From positions 1 through 34,832 of the forward strand of contig CAYLHS010000015.1 in assembly GCA_964383535.1 (NCBI GenBank): DNA of 34,832 bases, in the 5' to 3' direction. The notes beneath the pieces were generated by a model. That model made no database searches and had not been told where the DNA came from. It saw only the letters and a list, made by a program, of their open reading frames with translations. The position numbers and the translations under genes are program-made. Source of the DNA: CAYLHS01 sp964383535 (GTDB lineage: Bacteria; Actinomycetota; Acidimicrobiia; Spongiisociales; UBA4744). Of the stretch, positions 1 through 8,236 are shown piece by piece. How positions within the stretch are numbered: the first letter of the stretch is position 1; every line of letters starts with the position of its first letter.

Positions 1-24
1 GTGCCGGCTCTCGTGGTAGCCTGC

Positions 25-40
25 TTAGTCAAGTGACTAA
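25..40. promoter_or_regulatory. Probable TetR operator overlapping the tetR start codon
   Basis: A perfect inverted repeat, TTAGTCA (25-31) and TGACTAA (34-40), is separated by two bases. The GTG start of the TetR gene (33-35) lies inside it. TetR-family repressors usually bind such short palindromes near their own promoter, so autoregulation of the whole tetR-ABC-permease operon is the simple reading. There is no Shine-Dalgarno sequence just before the GTG, so a leaderless or very short-leader transcript is possible. The site is seen directly; its function is inferred. Confidence 0.6.
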
Positions 41-626
41 ACCAACTGACCAAACAACTCGCGAACGTCTTGTGCGCGCCGCCTCCGAACTGATCGTCGA
101 GGCAGGGTGGGCCAACATCACGACCCGCCAGATCTCCGAGCGAGCGGGTGTCAACAACGCCCTGATCCACTACTACTTCGGTTCGAAGGACGATCTCCTG
201 CTCGAGGCGGCGGGGACCGCCTTCGCCGAAGAGGCCGAGGGACCGTTCGCGGCGTTCGTCGACGCCGACTCGGTCGCCGAGGCACTGAAGGGGATCTTCG
301 CGTGGCTCACGTCGATCGACACGCACTCTCCAACGATGACGATATCAATGGAGGCCGCTCACCGGGCCATCCGCGACGAACGTGTGGCCCAGTTTCTCGA
401 AGGCCTGTGGTCCGGATACTTCGACATGTTTGTGTCGCTGATCGAGCGAGGTCAGGCTTCGGGAGAGCTGCGCGACGATCTCGATTCGTTCGGAGTGGCG
501 GTTGCGTTTGGCGCCATGCTCGACGGACTCTTCCTCTACCGCCTGGTGTCACCGGGTTTCGACATCGACGGCGCGGCCACCGTCGTTGCAGCACTCATCG
601 ACTCGATATCGAAAGGTACGACATGA
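33..626 (+). CDS. TetR/AcrR family transcriptional repressor
   Basis: A 197-residue protein of normal TetR length. The N-terminal helix-turn-helix spans about residues 30-51 (TTRQISERAGVNN, then the typical HYYFGSKDDLL recognition-helix end). The helical ligand-binding domain behind it is divergent, so the inducer cannot be read. The start is GTG inside the palindrome at 25-40, with no clear ribosome-binding site. The stop overlaps the ATG of the ABC ATPase gene by four bases (ATGA), so the three genes 33-3678 form one operon. Likely role: dimeric cytoplasmic repressor of the efflux operon, released by a substrate of the transporter. The TetR assignment is firm; the regulated substrate is unknown. 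Confidence 0.93.
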   Translation: MTKPTDQTTRERLVRAASELIVEAGWANITTRQISERAGVNNALIHYYFGSKDDLLLEAAGTAFAEEAEGPFAAFVDADSVAEALKGIFAWLTSIDTHSPTMTISMEAAHRAIRDERVAQFLEGLWSGYFDMFVSLIERGQASGELRDDLDSFGVAVAFGAMLDGLFLYRLVSPGFDIDGAATVVAALIDSISKGTT

Positions 627-1327
627 ACGTGATCGATCTCCATGCCGTGACAAGGACCTATGGTGAAGGGCCGACGGCCGTTCGTGCCCTCAGGGGCGTT
701 GACCTGCAGGTCGAGCAGGGCGAGTTCATCGTCGTTCTCGGACCCAGCGGATCGGGCAAGACAACGCTGCTCAACCTCATCGGCGGGATCGAGGAGGCTA
801 CGTCGGGCGGTCTCGTCGTGGACGGCATAGATCTCAGCCAGATGGACGAAGACGGACGCACCGAGTTCAGGCGCAGTCACGTTGGGTTCGTGTTCCAGTT
901 CTTCAATCTCATCCCGACGCTCACAGCGCTCGAGAATGTCCAGCTCATGGCGGAACTCGTCGGCAGGAACCACGATGAGAGTCTCGCCGCCCTGGATGCA
1001 GTCGGCCTCGCCGACCGGGCCGATCACTTCCCGGGCATGCTGTCGGGAGGAGAACAGCAACGCGTCGCGATTGCTCGAGCGCTCGTCAAACAGCCGCCGC
1101 TGCTCCTCGTGGACGAGCCGACAGGGTCGCTCGACCTCGACACCGGCCGTCAGGTCCTCAATCAGCTCAGAGCGGTCGCAGATCGCGACGGACGCACCGT
1201 CCTGCTGGTAACCCACAACGCAGCCATTGGCGGCATGGGCGACAAGGTAGTCCGATTGCACTCGGGTGAACTTGCTTCGATCCGACCAAACGAACGGCCT
1301 CTCCGGGCCGAGGAGGTCGAGTGGTGA
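623..1327 (+). CDS. ABC transporter ATP-binding protein, LolD/MacB (FtsE-like) type
   Basis: A 234-residue single-domain ATPase. Walker A GPSGSGKT is at 40-47, the Q-loop glutamine at 92, the signature LSGGEQQ at 140-146, Walker B ending DEPTGSLD at 164-171, and the switch histidine H198 in LLVTHN. The ENVQL stretch after the Q-loop and the GEQQRVAIARAL signature are typical of the LolD/MacB/YvrO subfamily, which works with FtsX-type permeases by mechanotransmission and not by classical substrate channelling. The gene overlaps tetR by four bases upstream and the permease gene by four bases downstream, so translation is probably coupled. The ATPase is expected on the cytoplasmic face of the membrane as a dimer. 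Possible cargos are lipoproteins, lipids, peptides or drugs; the sequence does not decide between them. Confidence 0.95.
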   Translation: MNVIDLHAVTRTYGEGPTAVRALRGVDLQVEQGEFIVVLGPSGSGKTTLLNLIGGIEEATSGGLVVDGIDLSQMDEDGRTEFRRSHVGFVFQFFNLIPTLTALENVQLMAELVGRNHDESLAALDAVGLADRADHFPGMLSGGEQQRVAIARALVKQPPLLLVDEPTGSLDLDTGRQVLNQLRAVADRDGRTVLLVTHNAAIGGMGDKVVRLHSGELASIRPNERPLRAEEVEW

Positions 1328-3678
1328 GCATTCTCAACCGCAAGCTGCGGAGAGATCTCAGGCTTCGAAGGAGCCAGTTCGCCGCCGTCATCATCACGAT
1401 CGTGCTGGGCATCGCGTTGTTCGGAGGATCCTACGACGCGTATCAGAACCTCACGGACTCGTACCACCAGCTGTTCGTGACCCTCAACACTGCCGACATG
1501 ACCATCGCCGGCGGGCAGACCGACGCGATCGTGCAGGCGGCAAAAGGGGTGTCCGGGGTCGCGGCCGTCACGACCCGAACGGTCGCGGACATACCCGTAA
1601 CGGTGAACGGCGATCACAAGATGGTCGGACGACTCGTCGGCATACCCGAAAGCGGCCAGCCGACGATCGACAAGGTCGACATCCTCTCTGGTGCCTACCC
1701 GGACGCCTCCGCCACGGTGTTGATCGAACAGCACATGGCGAAGCACTTCGACCTGAAGGCCGGCGACACGATCCAGGTACTCGGACCCGACGGGTGGATG
1801 ACCGAAAGGATCGCCGGCGTCGCAGCGTCCGCCGAGTACCTGTGGCCTTCGCAGAGCCGACAGCAGATCATCCCGTCCTTTGACGACTTCGGGATCGTCT
1901 TCGCCGACGAATCCCTCCTCACCGACGTGCCCGCAACCGACGCCCACCAGGAAGTCCTGATCACCTACAAGTCGAACGTGGACAGGACCGGGCTCGATCG
2001 GTTGCTGGAGGACTTCGCCAAGAACAACGGAGCCTCGAACGCGACCCCGCTCGCCGACCTCCCGTCGAACGCGGCCCTGAGTGAAGACCTCGCCGGTTTT
2101 CAGGAGATGTCGTTGATGTTCCCGCTTCTCTTTCTGGCTGCGGCAGGTATGGCCACCTACGTGCTGCTGACCCGTCTGGTGTTGAGCCAGCGGGGGCAGA
2201 TCGGGTTGCTGATGGCGAGCGGCTTTCGCAAACGATCGGTGTTCGGTCACTACCTCCGGTACGGTCTCCTCGCGGGGGCCGTGGGGGCAGTCATCGGGGC
2301 ACCGCTTGGAGGCGTGCTGGGCGGTGTGATCTCGAGGCTGTACACCGGCGCGCTCTCGGTTCCTGCCACTGTGATTACCGCCCGATGGTCGACTGCGCTG
2401 ATCGGCGTCGTGTTCGCGCTCGTCGCGGGAGCGCTGTCAGCTCTGGCACCGGCCATGCGGGCTGCCAAGCTCATACCTGCACAGGCGATGCGAGGGTTGG
2501 TGCCTGCAGGCAAAGGTGGGGCGACCTGGGTCGAGCGTGTGCTGCCACCGCTGCGCAGGCTTCCCGCTCGCTGGAAGTCGGTGTTGCGGGGCGTCGGAAG
2601 GAACCGAAACCGTACGATCTCGACGGTCATCGGAGTGGTGCTCGCGGTGACGTTGATCCTCACGTTCTGGGGCATGATCGACTCGACTCAGGTGTTGCTC
2701 AACCGCCAGTTCGACGAGGTGAATCGTCAGAACGCACAGGTCTATCTGACCGGTCAGGCGACACCCGATGCCGTTTCGAAGATCGCGGCCGAACCCGGCG
2801 TCGCGCACGCCGAAGCGGTCGCCGACCTCTCGGCGAGTATCAAGTCTGCAACATCGCAGTACCACACCGAGTTGCTCGGCTTCCAGCCGAACACGAACCT
2901 GCACAGCTTCCTCGTCGGCGGTCATGACGTTCCGCTGCCGCAGAGCGGTGTGTTTCTCGGGACTTCTCTCGAGAAGGACCTGGGCATCAAGGTGGGGGAC
3001 ACGGTGACGATCGACGTTCCCGACGTGAACATTCACACCACCCAAACGGTCGCAGGCTTTGTCGACGAACCCCTTGGTACCTACGCCTACATGTCGCTTC
3101 CGGAGCTCACCACGCTCGCCGGCGGCACCAACGTCGCCAACACCGTGTACCTGACCTACACGCCGAGCGCTCAACCGGAGACGATGCGCAACGATCTGAG
3201 CGCCCTTCCATCGGTCGCTGCGTTCATCGACTCGCAGGCGCTGCAGTCGATGGCCAGGCAGTACATGGGCCTGTTCTACGCATTCGTCGGGATCATGCTC
3301 GCCCTGGGCGGGATCATGGCTTTTGCGTTGATCTACAACACGATCTCGGCCAACATCGCCGAACGGGCGTCCGAAGTGGCCATGATGCGTGCCGGTGGAA
3401 TCGCCAGACGTACGATTTCCAGGCTGCTCACCGCCGAGAACGTGCTGCTGACCCTGATCGGGGTGATTCCAGGCCTGCTGTTCGGCTACGTGTTCGCGTA
3501 CTACGGGCTCGCCGTGTACTCGAGCGACCTGTTCAAGTGGGACCTGTATATCAGACCGACCACCTACGTGTTCACGGTTATAGCGATCATCATTGCCGCA
3601 CTCGTCTCGCAGCGTCCCGTGCTGCGCGCGGTGCAGCGGCTCGATGTCGCCACGGTCGTCAGAGAGCGGTCTCTGTAG
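1324..3678 (+). CDS. FtsX/MacB-type ABC transporter permease, eight membrane segments
   Basis: A 784-residue permease built as two FtsX units. The first has an N-terminal membrane segment at about 20-40, a large extracytoplasmic region, and three segments between about 260 and 385. A second such unit starts near 435 and ends in three segments (about 650 to the C-terminus). The start was chosen at GTG 1324: AGGAGG at 1311-1316 is seven bases away, and GTGA overlaps the stop of the ATPase gene. GTG 1321 is the alternative, three bases upstream. The two extracytoplasmic regions resemble MacB periplasmic core domains. It is probably the membrane partner of the preceding ATPase under TetR control. 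Substrate unknown. Confidence 0.93.
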   Translation: MSILNRKLRRDLRLRRSQFAAVIITIVLGIALFGGSYDAYQNLTDSYHQLFVTLNTADMTIAGGQTDAIVQAAKGVSGVAAVTTRTVADIPVTVNGDHKMVGRLVGIPESGQPTIDKVDILSGAYPDASATVLIEQHMAKHFDLKAGDTIQVLGPDGWMTERIAGVAASAEYLWPSQSRQQIIPSFDDFGIVFADESLLTDVPATDAHQEVLITYKSNVDRTGLDRLLEDFAKNNGASNATPLADLPSNAALSEDLAGFQEMSLMFPLLFLAAAGMATYVLLTRLVLSQRGQIGLLMASGFRKRSVFGHYLRYGLLAGAVGAVIGAPLGGVLGGVISRLYTGALSVPATVITARWSTALIGVVFALVAGALSALAPAMRAAKLIPAQAMRGLVPAGKGGATWVERVLPPLRRLPARWKSVLRGVGRNRNRTISTVIGVVLAVTLILTFWGMIDSTQVLLNRQFDEVNRQNAQVYLTGQATPDAVSKIAAEPGVAHAEAVADLSASIKSATSQYHTELLGFQPNTNLHSFLVGGHDVPLPQSGVFLGTSLEKDLGIKVGDTVTIDVPDVNIHTTQTVAGFVDEPLGTYAYMSLPELTTLAGGTNVANTVYLTYTPSAQPETMRNDLSALPSVAAFIDSQALQSMARQYMGLFYAFVGIMLALGGIMAFALIYNTISANIAERASEVAMMRAGGIARRTISRLLTAENVLLTLIGVIPGLLFGYVFAYYGLAVYSSDLFKWDLYIRPTTYVFTVIAIIIAALVSQRPVLRAVQRLDVATVVRERSL

Positions 3679-3788
3679 ACCCGCACGCGAGACGGCGCTG
3701 CTTTCGGGGGGCGGTCCTTCACTTGGCGCCGACCGAAACCAGCGCGATTCGGCGTTGGAGATCGCTTGCGTGTGGCCCGTCCAGGCGA

Positions 3789-4212
3789 TCAGCCGTCCAG
3801 ATCTGTCAGCCGTCCGAACAGCGGCTGGAGTGCCGGGTACAGGTCACGATACGACCTGTAGGCGTTCTGATACACAGCGACGTTCTCGCCGGGATCGATC
3901 GGCCGGCCGAGACGGACCGCGGCGCCACACGCCTCGTCGACTGACGCGAACGCTCCGTCTCCTGTGGCAGCGAGCACGGCGGCACCGTACGCGGCTCCTT
4001 CCGGAGTGTTGGCGACGCGCACGGGCGCCCCTATCACATCCGCGATGATCTGGAGCCACAGTGCACTGGCCGAGCCGCCGCCGGACGCCCGAATCTCTTC
4101 GAGAGGGGTCATCGTTCGAATCAACTCCACCGAGTCCCTCAGCCCGAAGGCGACCCCTTCCATCACGGCCCTGGCCAGATGGCGGAATTCGTGGCGGACG
4201 GTCAGACCGACG
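3789..4212 (-). pseudogene. xylB: Xylulokinase (FGGY kinase), C-terminal fragment
   Basis: About 141 codons match the C-terminal ATP-binding lobe of xylulokinase. Visible are the HLARAVMEGVAFGLRD helix, the GGGSASALWLQIIAD nucleotide-binding loop, and NTPEGAAYGAAVLAATG. The natural stop is at 3789-3791. The family is about 480-500 residues long, so the N-terminal lobe and its catalytic aspartate are missing. Homology stops abruptly near 4212. From there the same DNA, read on the other strand, is the 3' part of a sugar ABC ATPase gene. The open frame runs on to 4601, but that extension is only the antisense of the ATPase. It cannot make a working kinase. Whether this is a real deletion scar or an assembly join is open. 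Confidence 0.8.
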
Positions 4213-4607
4213 AACGACTCAACCCCAAGTTCACCAACTTCAAGGTCCCGGTCGCTTCCCTCTCCGGTGGCCAACGCCAGTCGGTCGCGATTGCCAAGGC
4301 CGTGTACTTCAACGCTCGAATCTTGATCATGGACGAGCCGACAGCGGCTCTGGGCCCGGCCGAGACAGCACAGGTCGGTGAGTTGATCAAGCAGCTGAAA
4401 GCGGAGGGAATCGGGATCTTTCTGATCAGCCACGACATCCACGACGTGTTCGACTTGGCGGACCGGATCAGCGTGATGTTGACCGGCAAGCTCGTCGGTA
4501 CCGTCAACAAGAGCGATGTGACGATGGATGAGGTGCTGGCGATGATCATCATGGGCAAGCAGCCGGGTGAAGCGACGGAGGCGGATTTCCAGCATCTCCA
4601 CGAATAG
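4179..4607 (+). pseudogene. Sugar ABC transporter ATPase (FrcA-like), C-terminal fragment
   Basis: The open frame starts at ATG 4179, but recognisable homology starts near 4216 (NPKFTNFKVPVASLSGGQRQ). Signature LSGGQRQ, Walker B LIMDEPTAALG and the switch histidine in LISHDIHDVFDLADR are all present. The Walker A and Q-loop half is missing, so about half of the usual roughly 260-residue protein remains. The closest family I recognise is the FrcA type (fructose/ribose/xylose import). No ribosome-binding site precedes the ATG. It sits back to back with the 5'-truncated xylulokinase gene. A deletion between two divergent sugar-utilisation genes would give exactly this arrangement; a chimeric join is the alternative. 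It is not expected to be functional. Confidence 0.8.
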
Positions 4608-4650
4608 GGCACACCACTGTCCGGGTCCGGTTGCCGTATTTGATCGGCGT

Positions 4651-5631
4651 CTAACGATCCAAGATTGCGTCGATCACGCGCATGTTCGCGATCGCGTCCT
4701 CCGGCGGGACCGGATAGGCGCCATCGCTACGCACTGCTTCACCGAAGAGTTCGGCTTCGATCGTGTAGGCGTTCGCGGCAGGGAACGTGATGGTTTCGGT
4801 CGCCGGCGCCACCGGCGGCTCACCCCCCGACGTCACGAAGATCCGGGTCTCCCGATCCCACGGGATGTTGAACGGGATCTCGATCTCGATGCGACCTTCA
4901 CTACCGACGATTTGGACCCGTTGGTACGGCTCGGATCGGATGGCACATGTGAACGCGGACTGCCCACCGCCGGGAAACTCGAGGACGGCTGAGGTGAGCG
5001 TGTCGATACCCATCACCGGATCTCGATGTACCGTGGAGGTGATCGTGATCGGCTCGCCGTCGAACAGCATCCGCGAGAGGTTGATGTTGTAGCAACCGAT
5101 ATCCATGACAGCTCCACCACCATTGTCCACACGGTTGCGGATGTTGGCCGGGTCGTCGTTGAAGTAGCTGAACCAGCTCTGCACCGCCACGAGCTCGCCG
5201 ATTGCACCAGACCGCAGCAGCCGCACTGCCTCGACCCAGGTCGGGTGGTGACGGTACATGAACGCTTCGGCGAGTTTGATCCCCGCCTCGGCACAGACAG
5301 CCACCATCTCCTCGGCCTGCGCCGCCGTCATCGCAAGCGGTTTCTCGCAAAGCACGTGCTTGCCCGCGGCTGCGGCCTTCATCGTCCACTCGGCGTGGAG
5401 ATCGTTCGGTAGCGGGATGTAGACCGCGTCCACATCCTCTGTATCGAGCAGCGACTCGTACGACCCGTAGGAGGTCGGGATCCCAAGTTGTGCGGCCGCT
5501 GCGGCAGCGCGACCCCCGTCCCTGGAAGCAATCGCCACAACCTCGGCGTTCCGGGCGTTCTGAATAGCCGGCGTCACTTTGGACATGCCGATGTCTGCCG
5601 TGCTGAGAATGCCCCATCGAACCTTCTTCAT
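4651..5631 (-). CDS. Gfo/Idh/MocA family NAD(P)-dependent oxidoreductase
   Basis: A 326-residue protein of normal family length. The N-terminal Rossmann fold starts with VRWGILSTADIG (4-15). The family motif CEKPLA is at 95-100, and the second-domain motif MDIGCYNINLSR at 176-187 carries the conserved aspartate. The RHHP stretch near 127 is typical of the xylose/glucose dehydrogenase and dihydrodiol dehydrogenase branch. The start was set at ATG 5631 because MKKVRWGIL is the natural N-terminus. The frame is open for 28 more codons upstream without homology. It probably oxidises or reduces a sugar or cyclitol with NAD(P). The adjacent xylB and sugar-importer fragments hint at pentose metabolism, but the substrate is not determined by the sequence. 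Confidence 0.9.
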   Translation of the reverse strand: MKKVRWGILSTADIGMSKVTPAIQNARNAEVVAIASRDGGRAAAAAAQLGIPTSYGSYESLLDTEDVDAVYIPLPNDLHAEWTMKAAAAGKHVLCEKPLAMTAAQAEEMVAVCAEAGIKLAEAFMYRHHPTWVEAVRLLRSGAIGELVAVQSWFSYFNDDPANIRNRVDNGGGAVMDIGCYNINLSRMLFDGEPITITSTVHRDPVMGIDTLTSAVLEFPGGGQSAFTCAIRSEPYQRVQIVGSEGRIEIEIPFNIPWDRETRIFVTSGGEPPVAPATETITFPAANAYTIEAELFGEAVRSDGAYPVPPEDAIANMRVIDAILDR

Positions 5632-5801
5632 CTCAACCTCACTCGAAGCTCTCGGTCTCCCACTCCGCCGACACCCTACTCTCTGAGGCTCCTCCACAAC
5701 GTTCGGGCGACCCAAGGACTGAGGTTGTCGTCGCCTGAGGGGCGAACGCAGAGCTCGGGTAGCTGGAAGCGAGGGTGAGGGACCGAGACAGGATCACGGA
5801 C

Positions 5802-6602
5802 CTACCCGCGGATCTGCCCTTTGCCGTGGATGACGAACTTGTAGGAAGTCAACTCTTCGAGGCCCATCGGACCGCGTGCGTGCAGCTTGTCGGTGCTGAT
5901 TCCGATTTCCGCCCATGCCGAACTCGGCCCCGTCGGTGAAACGCGTCGAGGCGTTCACGTAGACGGTTGCGGAGTCGACTTCGGCAAGGAACGCCTCCGC
6001 GGCCGTCTCGTTCTCAGCGATGATTGCGTCTGAGTGACCTGTCCCATACGAGTTGATGTGGGCGATCGCCGAGTCGATGTCGTCGACCACCTTGATGGCC
6101 AGCACCAGGTCGAGGTACTCCTCGCGCCAATCGTCCTCGGTTGCCGGGGTTGCGGACGGAATCAGTCTGCAAACGCTTTCGTCGCCGCGCATCTCTACCC
6201 CGCGCATGTCGAAGACTTCTCCCATTGCCGGCAGGAATCGTGAAGCAATCTCTTTGTGGACGAGCAGCGTCTCCATGGCATTGCAGACGCCCGGACGCTG
6301 GCATTTGGCGTTCTCGGCGATCCTCAGTGCCATATCGAGATCAGCGCTCGCGTCGACGTAGGTGTGGCAGACGCCCTTGTAGTGCTTGATGACAGGGACG
6401 AGCGACATCTCTGGCACGGCCCGGATCAGACCTTCACCACCACGGGGGATGATCAAATCGAGGTAGTCGGTCATCCGGCACAGGATCTTGACGGCTTCAC
6501 GATCGGTTGTGGGAATCAGCTGAATGGCGTTGTCGGGCAGCCCACGTGTCTTGCCGCCCTTCTGCATGGCCCTCGCAATGGCCAGATTGGAGTGGATCGC
6601 TG
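5802..6602 (-). pseudogene. proA: Glutamate-5-semialdehyde dehydrogenase (ProA), N-terminally truncated and frameshifted
   Basis: About 266 codons match the C-terminal two thirds of ProA, which reduces gamma-glutamyl phosphate in proline synthesis. The match starts at AIHSNLAIARAMQKGG. It includes LIIPRGGEGLI, the catalytic-cysteine segment QRPGVCNAMETLL, and VYVNASTRFTDGAEFGMG. The first roughly 165 residues (cofactor-binding part) are absent, and the DNA upstream is proB in another frame. Near 5910 the frame breaks. The conserved end, beginning EIGISTDKLHARGPMGLEEL, continues in a different frame to TAG at 5802-5804. This looks like two bases lost (or one gained) within a GMGAEIG-like motif. 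With truncation plus frameshift it cannot be functional. Confidence 0.85.
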
Positions 6603-6941
6603 CGTGAGCAGGACCTGACCGATGGCACACTTGTTCTGATCGAAGAGCTGGTCGTAGAGGCTCATCAGGCGAATCTGGCCGACCGCCGCCGCCATCTGGA
6701 GGTCGGGCATCGCCTTGGGCCGGGATTCCATGCCCAGCGCATCGAGTCCTGTGGCGATGGCGCCTGACGAGACAAACACGATCTCGCCGCCCCCGTTCTG
6801 GAAACCCGACATCTCGTCGACCAGCAACTTCACGCGTCGACGGTTCGGACGGCCCGTCTTCTGGACCAGCACCTTGCTGCCGGCTTTCATGACAATCCGC
6901 TTGGCCGTCTCGAGCCTCTCCCTGGGCTGAGTGTGCGTCAT
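6516..6941 (-). pseudogene. proB: Glutamate 5-kinase (ProB), N-terminal fragment
   Basis: The first 113 codons from ATG 6941 match the start of glutamate 5-kinase: IVMKAGSKVLVQKTG (phosphate-binding start), IVFVSSGAIATGLDALG, AAAVGQIRLMSLYDQLF and QVLLT. Homology ends at 6603. The remaining 28 codons to the stop at 6516 are an out-of-frame reading of proA. Glutamate 5-kinases have about 260-375 residues, so most of the catalytic domain is gone. The join removes the proB 3' part and the proA 5' part, as one internal deletion in a proBA operon would. The two frames differ, so this is not a ProB-ProA fusion enzyme. A strong ribosome-binding site further upstream serves a short frame that ends in TAG, in phase with this ATG (see 6948-6983). 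Confidence 0.85.
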
Positions 6942-6947
6942 CGGCTG

Positions 6948-6983
6948 CTACTTCTCGATGGGCAAGGGATGGTGGTACCACAT
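6948..6983 (-). other. Short frame with strong ribosome-binding site, in phase with proB
   Basis: On the minus strand AAGGAGG (6995-6989) stands five bases before ATG 6983. That ATG opens an 11-codon frame (MWYHHPLPIEK) ending in TAG at 6950-6948. Two codons later, in the same phase, comes the ATG used here for proB. The ATG at 6941 itself has no good ribosome-binding site. Either this was the original proB start and the TAG is a nonsense change (for example CAG to TAG), or it is a tiny leader frame. Given that proB is broken anyway, the first is plausible but unproven. Confidence 0.35.
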
Positions 6984-7092
6984 CACCGCCTCCTTGTCGA
7001 GGGTGGATGGCTCCAGCCCGGGGTCTGGCCCATCAGATGGCAGGGAGCCGGACCGCGAATCTACGATGTGTGGAGTCCACGGACGCGGCCCC

Positions 7093-8073
7093 CTACCACC
7101 GCTGGTGGACGTGTTCCTTGATGAATCGCTCGTAGACGTCGCGTACGTGCTTCATGGTGTCCGCGGAGAGCGGCGGGACCGCACTCGCCGCAGCATTGTC
7201 GAGCGCCTGAGCCGGCGTCTTCGCTCCGGCGATCACGGTGGACACCGCGGGGAACATGAGGATCCACCTGAGCGCGAACTGTGCCATCGTGATGCCCGAC
7301 GGCACGAGAGCCCGGAGTCCTTCGACTGCCGCGAGGCCGATCTCATAGGGAACACCCGCGAACGTCTCACCGACGTCGAACTGCTCCCCGTGGCGATTGA
7401 ACCGGCGATGGTCACCTTCGGGAAACTCGGTGTCCGGCCGCATCTTTCCGGTGAGGAGTCCACTGGCAAGCGGCACACGGGCTATGACGCCAACGTTCCG
7501 ACGTGCGGCTTCGGCGAAGAACAACTCCGTAGGGCGCTGCCGGAAGATGTTGAAGATGATCTGCACCGTCTCGACCCCTGGAAACTCGGTCGCTTTGAGA
7601 GCTTCCTCAACCCGTTCGACGCTCACCCCGTAGTGGCGGATCTTCCCTCGATGGACGAGATCGTCGAGGGCTTCGAAGACCTCCGGTCGGTAGTAGACGT
7701 CGGTCGGGGGGCAGTGCAGTTGGAGAATACCGACGGTTTCCACTCCGAGATTCCGGAGGCTGCGGTCCACGAACCGCTCGAGATTCGGAGCCGTGTACCC
7801 ATCCGCCGTGTGGGGATCGAGCATCCTGCCGGCCTTGGTCGCGACGACGAGGTCAGGGTGATCGCGCAGCAGCGTCCCGATCAGACGTTCCGAGCGGCCG
7901 TCGCCGTACTTGTCGGCGGTGTCGACGAAGGTGACCCCTGCGTCGATGGCACTGTGGAGCGCAGCAAGGGACGTGTCGTCGTCGACCGGACCCCAGCTCC
8001 CGCCGATCGCCCATGCTCCGAACCCGATTTCGGAAACGGAGATCCCTGTCCTTCCAAGCTGTCGGCTGTGCAT
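7093..8073 (-). CDS. Aldo/keto reductase
   Basis: A 326-residue NAD(P)H-dependent oxidoreductase with an (alpha/beta)8 barrel. The catalytic tetrad is visible: D51 and Y56 in TFVDTADKYGDG, K80 in VVATKAG, and H120 in ILQLHCPP. The start MHSRQLGRTGISVSEIGFG is canonical. ATG 8073 is preceded by an AGGAGG site on the minus strand; an open extension of ten codons upstream is less likely. The C-terminal part has the usual ALRWIL...VSTVIAGAKTPAQALDNAAA cofactor-binding stretch. The gene is intact although it lies beside decayed proBA. Substrate unknown; family members act on sugar aldehydes, ketones or xenobiotics. Confidence 0.93.
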   Translation of the reverse strand: MHSRQLGRTGISVSEIGFGAWAIGGSWGPVDDDTSLAALHSAIDAGVTFVDTADKYGDGRSERLIGTLLRDHPDLVVATKAGRMLDPHTADGYTAPNLERFVDRSLRNLGVETVGILQLHCPPTDVYYRPEVFEALDDLVHRGKIRHYGVSVERVEEALKATEFPGVETVQIIFNIFRQRPTELFFAEAARRNVGVIARVPLASGLLTGKMRPDTEFPEGDHRRFNRHGEQFDVGETFAGVPYEIGLAAVEGLRALVPSGITMAQFALRWILMFPAVSTVIAGAKTPAQALDNAAASAVPPLSADTMKHVRDVYERFIKEHVHQRW

Positions 8074-8236
8074 GGGGGCCTCCTTCTCGCCACGTTTCGT
8101 CACTGCTATCTGTACCAGGTCCGGCCGGCAGTGACGAGACTGTGAGCGGTGCGAAGAGGCACCGACGTCGACACCAACTCGAGCTCAGCGGTCGTCTCTG
8201 CTCGTCATGGATGCGCCCGGGGACCATACTGGATCG

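Noticed and set aside
536..2250. Two long minus-strand open frames across the efflux operon
   Set aside because: They lie opposite the clear ABC ATPase and permease genes and show no domain or ribosome-binding site.
4213..4601. Extension of the xylulokinase frame to ATG 4601
   Set aside because: This part is the antisense of the sugar ABC ATPase and contains no kinase homology.
5794..6981. A fused ProB-ProA enzyme (P5CS-like) read as one long minus-strand frame
   Set aside because: The ProB and ProA parts are in different frames, key halves of both are missing, and the N-terminal part of the long frame is out-of-frame noise.
6931..8145. Long plus-strand open frame of 404 codons
   Set aside because: It is the antisense of the aldo/keto reductase, whose catalytic tetrad is intact on the minus strand; the plus-strand product has no recognisable domain.
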